A DNA stretch of 64,000 nt from Myxocyprinus asiaticus (Eukaryota > Chordata > Actinopteri > Cypriniformes > Catostomidae), in assembly GCF_019703515.2 (NCBI RefSeq), contig NC_059385.1, positions 32,412,501 through 32,476,500 on the forward strand. Reading direction: 5' to 3'. The number at the start of each line of letters is the position of its first letter. The first letter of the stretch is position 1. Shown here piece by piece: positions 56,058 through 64,000 of the stretch. The notes under the pieces are model-generated. The model made no database searches. It was not told the DNA's origin and saw nothing but the letters and a program-made list of their open reading frames with translations. Both the position numbers and the translations under genes were made by a program.

Positions 56058-56690
56058 TATTCCTCTGCGTTCTTGAATCGTAACTTTTGGTGTTCCTACT
56101 TAAAACATTTCTAGAGTATCATGCTCCCCAATGTTTTTACTTCAATATCATTGCCCCCCCCCCCGCATTTTAGCACAAAATTTAGTCAACAAAAATGTTG
56201 TTCTAATTTGGCACTTATGGGGTGTCCATATTTTTCTTTGAATCTACCATCAGCCATTTTTTGTTTCAACAATATTCATACTTCAGCCCTAGCCTGCGAC
56301 CATTAAAAGTTGGTCAAAATTAGCAATTAATGAATGGAGACTTAAGAGCCCTATATCTTTGCGATTTAACCATATAAACCATTTCAAGTACTGTTCATTG
56401 GTGACATTGTTCCATGAACATTTCCTGCTTTTCAAAAAGACTATTTAGCAAAGAAGGGACACTTCTGTTAAAATGAATGGGAGAAACTGGAACGCCCAAC
56501 GGCAGCCAACGGTCAACGGATGTAGAAAGGAAGTCTTGCCTTATAGGTTAAATAGCCAATCACCTTTTAGGTACAGAAATCGCCTGTCAATCAACTCAAG
56601 AACGCGCATACGCATTAACTATACAAACTGTTAAAATTGCATTTTTCAGCGTAATCAGAGTTAAAGACGCATCATTTATTTTATCAGTTG
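56058..56690. other. No gene recognised
   Basis: Includes a C-run at 56154-56164. Short ORFs without domains. Confidence 0.5.
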
Positions 56691-56935
56691 TGACGGAACG
56701 ACACGCCCCGTGGATCATTGTCGCCGTGGTGACTTTTCCCCATTTGGCAGCACGAGATGGGGCTTACCTGAACCCAAAGAAGATCCTCATCACCGCTGCC
56801 TTTAAACGCCAGGTGCACCCCTCCTCGGGAGACCTGTCTCTACCTGCTGGCATCATCACAGGTCCAGGAACAGAGCGGGGAGGTCCGATATGAGATAGAT
56901 GCATCACCGGACCATTACCCCGGTACCCTGGTGAC
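56691..56935 (+). repeat. GC-rich fragment of unknown origin
   Basis: An open frame of 67 codons (MTERHAPWIIVAVVTFPHLA...) lies in a GC-rich patch unlike its AT-rich surroundings. I do not recognise the protein. It directly abuts the Tc1 relic. It could be a piece of an LTR or other element. Confidence 0.3.
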
Positions 56936-57299
56936 ATAAAATTGTGCTCAAAATTATGCATAATCTGGGAGAAATTGTGAAATTTTGGCATTGATTTTGA
57001 AAATATGACTGATCATGCAAAAAAAACTTCTCTTTGAAACAACCAAACCGTCTTTTTCCAAAGCAGCCTGTATTTCTCCTGAGGTTACCTGTGGGTTTTT
57101 CTTTGTATCCTGAACAATTCTTCTGGCAGTTGTGGCTGAAATCTTTCTTGGTCTACCTGACCTTGGCTTGGTATCAAGAGATCCCTGAATTTTCCACTTC
57201 TTAAGTGATTGAACAGTACTGACTGGCATTTTCAAGGCTTTGGATATCGTCATGGTTACTGGTGTAACCTCTGTTCCCTGATGGAGGGAACGAGACATT

Positions 57300-57453
57300 G
57301 GTGTCGATGTAGTGACACTAGGGGTCTCTCTTGGGAGCCCGAGACACCTCTGGTCTTTGATTAAAGGCCAATGAAAATTGGCGAGTGGTATTTGCATGCC
57401 ACTCCCCCGGACATACGGGTATAAAAGGAGCTGGTATGCAACCACTCATTCAG
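57300..57453. repeat. DIRS left inverted terminal repeat
   Basis: Complement of 63373-63530, sharing GTGTCGATGTAGTGACACTA, GGAGCTGGTATGCAACCACT and CATACGGGTATAAAAGG. The TATAAAAG suggests a promoter TATA box in each repeat. Confidence 0.92.
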
Positions 57454-57528
57454 GTTTTATGCTGAGGTGCCGATATAAGGTCCGGCCATTTTAGCGGGTA
57501 GTTCAGCATTGTGGCAGGAGGGACCAAC

Positions 57529-57631
57529 GTCTCGTTCCCTCCATCAGGGAACGGAGGTTACACCAGTAACCATGACGTTCCCTATCTGTCACTCACTCGA
57601 CGTTGGTGTCGATGTAGTGACACTAGGGGTC
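57529..57631. repeat. DIRS internal complementary region
   Basis: 57529-57576 is the complement of the left tip (57249-57296) with a few differences, and 57577-57631 is the complement of the right tip (63500-63554). The two complements are joined end to end, GTAACCATGAC then GTTCCCTATCTG. This reproduces the junction of a circle made from the two termini, the diagnostic DIRS feature, and it fixes the element's ends to the base. Confidence 0.93.
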
Positions 57632-58396
57632 CCTATACAAAACGCCACAAGGCTGAACGGTGTTACGTGAACTGGCGGTGTGTGGTGGGCAGACTTGCTG
57701 TGTGCCTCATAGCCAGCACACCAGGTCGACACGTAACCTCCCCCAACACAGTTATGAGTGTCTAACGGCCCTTTCTGGGGACAAGTAGACTACACAAATA
57801 TAGAGACAGGCTTAACCCAGTCATGGCCTCTTTTCCCCTTCTCTTTTTCTACTCCCTAAAAAAGAAGGGGGATTATCCGACTGGGCCGCCAGGTCTAGTT
57901 GGGGGGTGTCCCTGCCAAGGGGAGGACACCGCGGAGACCACACCTCACCCCAAGAGAGGGGGGATATTTTTAAGTGGAAAAATACGTCACATGGTCTTTC
58001 CAACCAAGTGGAGAGCCTTCAAGGTAGATCCTGCCCAATGGGGGAGGAGTTACTACAAACATGGAGACTGGGGCAGAGGGGCTCTGCCCAAGGAAGACGC
58101 AGTTTGCCAGCAGGGAAACGAACTAGCGGAAGATATAGATCGCATGGGGTTTAGCCTTACAGGGAACCACCACATGCGAAGCACCTACCCCAGAACAGGG
58201 CTCTTAGTTAGCATGTGTACTGGGCTGGCAGTGAGTCTCTCCGAAAACTCGACTGCCACAGGGCTCGGAGGAAGTCAACCAGGGAACAAAAGAAAAAAAT
58301 TTGAACACTACTGGGAATTAACAGCGCACGTCTTCAGCTCAAAAGGAGGTGGAAGGCGCTATGTGCAAGCGATACACCCGGCTGGCTATTCCGGGC

Positions 58397-59400
58397 TTAT
58401 CCGCTTGTGTTGCGTGCCACTACCTGGGACGAAACCGGTTCCACTCGGAGGTTGTAGAACCTTGCAAAGGTGTTGGGTGTTGCCCAGCCCGCTGCTCTGC
58501 AAATGTCTGTTAGAGAGGCACCTCTGGCCAGGGCCTAAGAAGCTGCTACACCACGGGTAGTATGGGCTCGTAGCCCTACCGGGGGCAGCATGTTTTGGGT
58601 GAGATATGCCATAGTTATGGCATCAACAAGCCAGTGGGCGATCCTCTGCTTGGAGACAGCGCTTCCTTTCCGCTGTGCACCAAAGCAGACAAAGAGCTGC
58701 TCAGAGACTCTAAAGCACTGCGTGCGATCCAAATTGATGTGTAAAGCGCGCACCGGACACAGCAACGACAAGGCTGGGTCTGCCGCCTCCTGGGGCAGCG
58801 CTTGCAGGTTCACCACCTGGTCCCTAAAAGGAGTGTTGGGAACCTTGGGCACATAGCCCGGTCAGGGTCTCAGGATCACGTGAGAATAGCCCGGACCGAA
58901 CTCCAGGCACGTTTCGCTGACAGAGAACGCTTGCAGGTCACCTACCCTCTTGATGGAAGTGAGCGCAGTCAGGAGGGCAGTCTTCAGGTAGAGTGCCTTA
59001 AGCTCGGCTGACTGCAAAGGCTCAAAGGGGGCTCTCTGTAGACCCTGAAGAACTATGGAGAGATCCCATGAGGGAACGAGGGGCGGTCTGGAGGGATTCA
59101 GCCTCCTGGTGCCTCTTAGGAACCTGATGATCAGGTCGTGCTTCCCTAAGGACTTACCGTCAACTGCGTCGTGGTGTGCTGCTATGGCAGCAATGTACAC
59201 CTTCAAGGTGGAAGGGGACAGCCTCCCTTCCAACCTCTCCTGCAGGAAGGAAAGCACTGATCTGACTGCGCATCTCTGGGGGTCTTCGTGTCGAGAAGAA
59301 CACCACTTAGCGAATAGACGCCACTTAAAGGCATACAGGTGCCTCGTAGAGGGGGACCTAGCCTGAGTGATCGTGTCTACCACCGCGGGTGGTAGGCCAC
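58397..59400 (-). pseudogene. DIRS tyrosine recombinase, two nonsense codons
   Basis: It would integrate the circular DNA copy by strand exchange. The N-terminal SAM-like part reads ARSPSTRHLYAFKWRLF and SPSTLKVYIAAIAAHHD. Catalytic residues: R in SIKRVGDLQAFSV, H and R in HTTRG, and the nucleophile Y in ARFYNLRV near 58440. A TGA at 58862-58864 interrupts the frame after HVILRP; it is consistent with a CGA to TGA change at a CpG. A TAG at 58535-58537 follows GVAAS, where a TGG is plausible, and cuts the tyrosine off from HTTRG. The frame is otherwise continuous to a TAA at 58397. The gene is not functional as it stands. Confidence 0.9.
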
Positions 59401-59499
59401 TTAGGTCTTCCGTATCCCGTCCAGGGACCAGACATGGAGATTCCAGAGGTCTGGGCGCGGGTGCCAGAGGGTGCCCCGTCCCTGAGAAAGAAGGTCCTT

Positions 59500-61319
59500 C
59501 CTCAGGGGAATTTGCCGGGGGGGGGCTGTCGCAAGGAGCGTGAGGTCCGAGAACCACATCTGGGTGGGCCAGTAGGGTGCTACCAGGATGACCTGCTCCT
59601 CGTCCTCCCTGACCTTTCACAGGGTCTGTGCAAGTAGGCTCACTGGGGGAAACGCATATTTGCGAATGCCAGGGGGCCAGCTGTGTGCCAGCGTGTCTAT
59701 GCCGAGGGGAGCCTCGGTGAGGGCGTACCAGAGCGGGCAGTGGGAGGATTCTTGGGAGGCGAACAGGTCCACCTGTGCCCGACCGAATCGACTCCAAATC
59801 AGCTGGACCACCTGAGGGTGGAGTCTCCACTCTCTCCTGAGGGAAACCTGCCGTGACAGCGCGTCCGCTGTAGTGTTGAGGTTGCCCGGGATGTGAGTGG
59901 CTCGCAGCGACTTGAGGTGCTGCTGACTCCGGAGGAGGAGACGGCAGGCGAGTTGTGACATACAGCGGGAGCACAGACCACCTTGGCGGTTGACATATGC
60001 TACCGCTGCCGTGCTGTCCGTCCGAACTAGCACGTGCTTGCCCTGGATCAATGGCCGGAACCTCTGCAGGGCGAGCAGAATTGCCAGTAACTCGAGGCAG
60101 TTGATGTGCCAACGCAGCCGCGGACCCGTCCAGAGGCCGGTGGCTGCGTGCCCGTTGCAAACAGCGCCCCAGCCCGTTTTGGAGGCGTCTGTCATGACCA
60201 CGACGCACCTGGAGACCAGTTCTAGGTGAACACCTGCTCGTAGAAACGAGAGGTCGGTCCAAGGGCTGAAAAGACGCTGACAGACCGACGTAATGGCCAC
60301 GCGGTGTGTCCCATGGCGCCATGCCCGTCTCGGGACTCGAGTCTGGAGCCAGTGCTGAAGCGGCCTCATATGCATCAACCCGAGCGGGGTGGCCACAGCC
60401 AAGGATGCCATATGCCCCAGGAGCCTCTGAAAAAGTTTCAGTGGAACCGCTGTTTTCTGTTTGAACGCCTTCAAACAGGCCAGCACTGACTGGGCGCGCT
60501 CGTTCGTAAGGCGCGCCATCAGGGAGACAGAGTCCAACTCCAAACCGAGAAAAGAGATGCTCTGAACCGGGAGGAGCTTGCTCTTTTCCCAGTTGACCCG
60601 AAGCCCTAGTCGGCTGAGGTGAGAGCAGCAGGTCCCTGTGTGCGCATAACAACACGTCTCGAGAGTGAGCTAAGATTAGCCAGTTTAGAATGCCCACCTC
60701 CCTTAACGGGGCGAGGGCAGCCTCTGTGATCTTCGTAAAGACGCAAGGGGACAGGCCGAAAGGGAGGACTTTGTACTGATACGCCTGATCCTCGAACGCG
60801 AACCGCAGGAAGGGTCTGTGTCGAGGAAGGATCGAGACGTGAAAGTATGTATCCTTCAGGTCTACCGCCGCGAACTGATCTTGATGCCGGACGCTCGCTA
60901 GAATGCGTCTTTGTGTCAGCATCTTTGAACGGGAGTCTGTGTAAAGCCTGGTTCAGTACTCGCAGGTCCAAGATTGGCCGCAACCCACCGCCTTTTATCG
61001 GTACGATGAAGTGGGGGCTGTAAAACCCTTTCTTCATCTTGGCTGGAGGGACAGGTTCTATCGCGCCCTTCCGTAGGAGGGTAGCGATCTCCGCATGCAG
61101 GGTAACAGTGTTTTCGCCCTTGACCAAGGTGAAGCGAATACCGCTGAACCTGGGCGGGCGCCTGGCGAACTGAATCACGTAGCCGAGTCGGACGGTCCGG
61201 ACCAACCACCACGATGGATTGGGAAGCACAAGCCATGCGTCCAAATTCCGAGGGGGACCATGGGGACAACGTCGTCGGACGTACCGGCAGGTGGGGCCTC
61301 GCGGCGGGGCGGAGCGCAA
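59500..61319 (-). pseudogene. DIRS reverse transcriptase/RNase H, frameshifted, YxDD box deleted
   Basis: It would copy the element's RNA. The N-terminal part (61319-60930) contains RRPPRFSGIRFTLVKGENT, KKGFYSPHFIVPIKGGGLRP and LDLRVLNQALHRLPFK. One extra base at about 60935 shifts the frame into MLTQRRILASVRH and AAVDLKDTYFHVSI (catalytic D of motif A), then QYKVLPFGLS. The motif C region reads REVGILNWLILAHSRD: the YxDD residues expected between N and W are missing, so polymerase activity is impossible. After another shift the RNase H domain (60543-59617) shows D119 in MTDASK, E151 in NCLELLA, D176 in RTDSTA and D227 in TADALSR. A TGA at 59617 and a further shift near 59535 follow. Confidence 0.92.
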
Positions 61320-61849
61320 GGTGCCACAGCACGTCGTGGCCGTGCTGAATCTAGGGACATCGAAGCACTTACCTGGCTCCTTGTGACCTCTCCTGGAACA
61401 GCCTGGGACGGGGGAGGAAGAGGCCTGTCCTCGCCACCTTTGGAGGCTGTCACATCAGGTGGATTTGTGCCACAGCTGGGCGCTCAGGGGCGGAAAGGGC
61501 ACTGCTGGAGCGCCAATTCTGCAAGAAAAAGCCCGTGGACGGTAGTCGTGGTGATGACCGTACACACCGGGTATGTGACCCAGGGAGGATGGAAGCCGTT
61601 CTTTTGCTGAACTGTTGGGTACCGCAGCCACTTGGGCGTGCGGCAAAATCAAACAAAAAGGCAACAAAAGATTTTCCACCCGGCCCTCCACCGGTGGATG
61701 GAGTGGTCTTTCTACCATCTCCACGTGAGTGGGTTCCCTCGTCCCTGGGTTGCCCGTCTCAGGGGCGCTTCGAGGACCTCCGTGGGTTCTTCGGCGCCGG
61801 CTGTGAGACGGGTGGCGTCGGCTTCCTGCCGTGGGCTCCACGCCGGGGC

Positions 61850-63115
61850 TTGGCCGGAGGGGCGGGCTGCGGCGGAGCCGGTGCAGTCACCACAGTGGGA
61901 CGCCCTTGGCGACGAGCAGATGGGGTGCGGGGTCTTGAGCCGTGCCGGGGCAGGATGTGCCGGATTGCTTCCGTCTGCTGCTTTACCGTCGAGAACTGCT
62001 GGGCAAAGTCCTCAACGGTGTCGCCAAATAGGCCCGCCTAGGAAATGGGGGCAGCAAGGAACCGTGTCTTGTCGGCCTCGCCCATCTCGACCAGGTTGAG
62101 CCACAGGTGGTGCTCCTGGAGCACTAGTGTGGCCATCGTCCGCCCGAGAGACCACGCCGTGACCTTCGTTACCCCGAGGGCGAGGTCGGTCGCCGAGCGC
62201 AGTTCCTGAATCAAATCTGGGGCGGAACTACCCTCGTGCAGTTCTTTCAGCGCCTTGGCTTGGTGGACCTGCAGGAGAGCCATGGCGTGCAGGGCAGTTG
62301 CGGCTTGTCCAGCAGCGCTGTAGGCCTTAGCTGTCAGGGACGACGTGAGCCTACAGGGCTTGACAGGAACTTAGGGCGTCCACGCCAGGTGGCGGCGCTC
62401 TGCTGGCATAAGTGCACCGCGAGCGCCTTATCCACCTGGGGAATCGCCGTATAGCCCCTGGCCGCCCCGCCATCGAGGGTAGTGAGAGCGGGGGAACTGC
62501 GGAGTCGGGGTTGGGCAGTAAAAGGTGCCTCCCACGACTTCGTCAGCTCCTCATGCACCTCCGGGAATGGCACTGGAGCGGGGCGCGGCTGTTTTGAGCG
62601 GCGCCGCGAGGGTTAGGGGAGAGCGGAGGGTTCCACTCTAGCCCGACGCTCACGGCCGCCCGGGAAAGCATGTCCGTCATTTCGGCATCAGCCTGTAACT
62701 GGGCGACCGTCCCTGAAGGGGGAAGCCCAGCTGAGGCTTCTGCGTCCGAGAGCTCATCATCTTCGCGGGCCCTGAACAAGAAGCCAGACTCGCCGTGCGA
62801 CGAGCCGTCGAACTCATCCGAGCATGCTGGGGAATGGGAGGTCCGCGGGGGGATACCCGGCAGAGGTGATCCCATTGAGGTCCCCAAATCGCCCCCAGTG
62901 CTAGCCGCGCTGACCTCATACCTGTAGGTAGGAGGACCGAAAGCAAGCCGTGACCGCAACGTTGCCATGGTCATGTTCTCGCAGTGAGAACATGAACCAT
63001 TCATAAACGCTGCCTCCATGTGGGTCGCGCCCAGACACGAAAGACAGCGATCATGACCATCCGAAGTTGAGAGAAAACGACCGCAACCAGGAATAACACA
63101 CGATCGGAAAGGCAT
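61850..63115 (-). pseudogene. DIRS gag-like ORF1, frameshifted
   Basis: The first 190 codons (63115-62543) begin MPFRSCVIPGCGRFLSTSDG and contain several CxxC-type pairs (CLSCLG, CSHCENM), followed by an acidic and serine-rich stretch. The frame then changes; 62283-62038 gives MALLQVHQAKALKELHEGSS and ELRSATDLALGVTKVTAWSLGR, the alpha-helical part of fish DIRS gag proteins. A third, arginine-rich part at about 62000-61850 is in a different frame. Gag would package the RNA. Frame changes near 62550 and below 62040 show it is inactive. Confidence 0.75.
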
Positions 63116-63372
63116 CTTTAGAAAGACGCATCTTTAAAAAGACGTTCCGTGTGTGCGCTCTTTTAGAGAAATATACACTTTTAGAGGGGAAAAACGCTCT
63201 TTCAGAAGATATTCTCTCTAGTTTTTCTGTCGAAGTGCCCAGGTGCGTTCTCTGCAGTGCACCAGTGCAGAGGAGGGAGAAGCCGCTGAAATGCGCCTTC
63301 AGATCCAGCAGAGGTGAATGAACAGTGCTATTCAACTCAATGAGCATGACCGTTCAGCTCCGAAGAGAAAAT

Positions 63373-63530
63373 CTGAATGAGTGGTTGCATACCAGCTCCT
63401 TTTATACCCGTATGTCCGGGGGAGTGGCATGCAAATACCATTCGCCAATTTTCATTGGCCTTTTATCAAAGACCAGAGGTGTCTCGGGCTCCCAAGAGTG
63501 ACCCCTAGTGTCACTACATCGACACCAACG
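63373..63530. repeat. DIRS right inverted terminal repeat
   Basis: Inverted partner of 57300-57453. On the coding strand this is the upstream repeat, with TATAAAAGGAGCTGG just before the gag region. Confidence 0.92.
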
Positions 63531-64000
63531 TCGAGTGAGTGACAGATAGGGAACTTTTTATATCCTTTTCCATCTTTATAAAGTTCCACTACCTCGTTAC
63601 GCAAGGTCTTTTGACAGTTCTTTTCTGCTCCCCATGGCTCAGTATCTAGCCTGCTCAGTGCATCCACGTGAGAACTAACAAACTCATTGACTATTTATAC
63701 ACAGACACTAATTGCAATTTAAAAAGCCACAGGTGTGGGAAATTAACCTTTAATTGCCATTTAAACCTGTGTGTGTCACCTTGTGTGTCTGTAACAAGGC
63801 CAAACATTCAAGGGTATGTAAAATTTCTTATCAGGGCCATTTGGGTGATTTCTGTTATCATTATGATTTAAAAAGGAGCCAAACAACTATGTGATAATAA
63901 ATGGCTTCATGTGATCACTATCCTTAAATAAAAGACAGTTTTTTTGCATGATCAGTCATATTTTCAAAATCAATGCCAAAATTTGACAATTTCTGCCAGG

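Larger units (their letters stand above)
57249..63554 (-). mobile_element. DIRS-like tyrosine-recombinase retrotransposon, full length
   Basis: 6,306 bp, GC-rich, coding on the minus strand in the order gag, reverse transcriptase/RNase H, tyrosine recombinase. It has inverted terminal repeats and an internal complementary region instead of direct LTRs. The junctions leave the host Tc1 site intact with no duplicated bases, as expected for recombinase-mediated circle integration. All three genes are damaged, so it is not autonomous. Confidence 0.94.
56954..63652 (-). pseudogene. Tc1-like transposase N-terminus, split and truncated
   Basis: The N-terminal part lies at 63652-63555 (MGSRKELSK-like start, NEVVELYKDGKGYKK) and continues beyond the DIRS insertion at 57248 with ISKALKMPVSTVQSL, GRPRKIS, RIVQDTKKNPQVTSGEIQAA and VVSKRSFF, two helix-turn-helix domains joined by GRPR. 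After KRSFF it runs into terminal-repeat sequence and stops, so the DDE domain is absent. One indel is visible in the first part (63600-63620) and another after STVQSL. Confidence 0.85.
56943..64000 (-). mobile_element. Internally deleted Tc1-like element split by DIRS
   Basis: The left end TGTGCTCAAAATTATGCAT followed by GAAATTGTGAAATTTTGGCA is related to the 14126-15561 family. The right side at 63555-64000 continues the same element and runs off the window at TTTCTGCCAGG. Removing 57249-63554 restores GGATATCTTTTTATATCC exactly as at 15093-15110 in the intact relative. The element was already internally deleted, since its transposase passes straight into the terminal repeat. Confidence 0.88.

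Noticed and set aside
57823..58560. Plus-strand 245-codon open frame, with others at 58590-58856, 59055-59366, 61095-61610, 61535-62099
   Set aside because: These are antisense shadows of the GC-rich DIRS genes on the minus strand; they show no domain and overlap RT, recombinase or gag coding sequence.
57249..63554. Endogenous retrovirus or gypsy-type LTR element
   Set aside because: Terminal repeats are inverted, there is an internal complementary region, no protease or DDE integrase is seen, and a tyrosine recombinase follows the RNase H. This is DIRS.
1..64000. Prokaryotic defence, secretion or phage system
   Set aside because: Composition, repeats and all recognisable genes are those of a vertebrate genome; no operon structure or ribosome binding sites exist.

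Overview
The window looks like a piece of a teleost fish genome, probably a cyprinid or close relative. The case rests on the repeats, not on a host gene: Tc1-like transposons, 'CAATAAAGCTCATTCTGA'-tailed LINEs, L1/Tx1-like LINEs, a tRNA-derived SINE, hAT elements with 8-bp target duplications, many TTAA-flanked miniature elements and a DIRS retrotransposon. The sequence is AT-rich with many (TA)n, (CA)n and poly(A) tracts; the DIRS element at 57-63.5 kb stands out as GC-rich. I recognised no exon of a host gene, no rRNA, no tRNA gene and no CRISPR array. This is intergenic or intronic DNA built largely of nested mobile elements.

Layout. 1-8 kb: the end of a hAT element, a 532-bp Tc1-type MITE, a Tc1 with its catalytic core deleted, and a LINE 3' end split by a hAT element (6767-7960, 8-bp duplication GTATCAGC). 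8.6-15.6 kb: a TIR element (8883-11196), a GC-rich fold-back (11288-11824), a THAP-exon element with long inverted arms (12471-13908) and a broken Tc1 (14126-15561). 15.9-22.4 kb: a repeat also present inverted near 44 kb, another broken Tc1 (16546-17942), a THAP relic, a hairpin and a TTAA MITE. 22.4-25.6 kb: an internally deleted L1 whose 3' end holds a nearly intact Tc1 with a 378-codon transposase ORF (23947-25083). 26-38.5 kb: TTAA MITEs, a SINE and several hAT elements with exact duplications. 38.9-45.1 kb: a four-layer nest (hAT, then TTAA/THAP element, then hAT, then MITE). 46.9-51.4 kb: a decayed L1 on the minus strand. 51.7-56.1 kb: more TTAA elements. 56.9-64 kb: a Tc1 relic split by a DIRS element (57249-63554).

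The elements do not cooperate as a pathway, but their nesting gives a relative history. Target duplications or empty-site comparisons date several insertions: hAT into LINE, hAT into hAT, TTAA element into hAT, and DIRS into Tc1 with no duplication. The Tc1 at 23.8-25.3 kb keeps a DD34E triad and an IR/DR terminal layout. The DIRS element keeps its inverted termini and internal complementary region, but its genes carry frameshifts, a missing RT YxDD motif and two nonsense codons in the tyrosine recombinase.

I saw no convincing new biological system. The most unusual points are the THAP-exon elements inside long inverted arms, the shared TTAA target of four miniature-element families, the DIRS junction architecture and the four-level nest.
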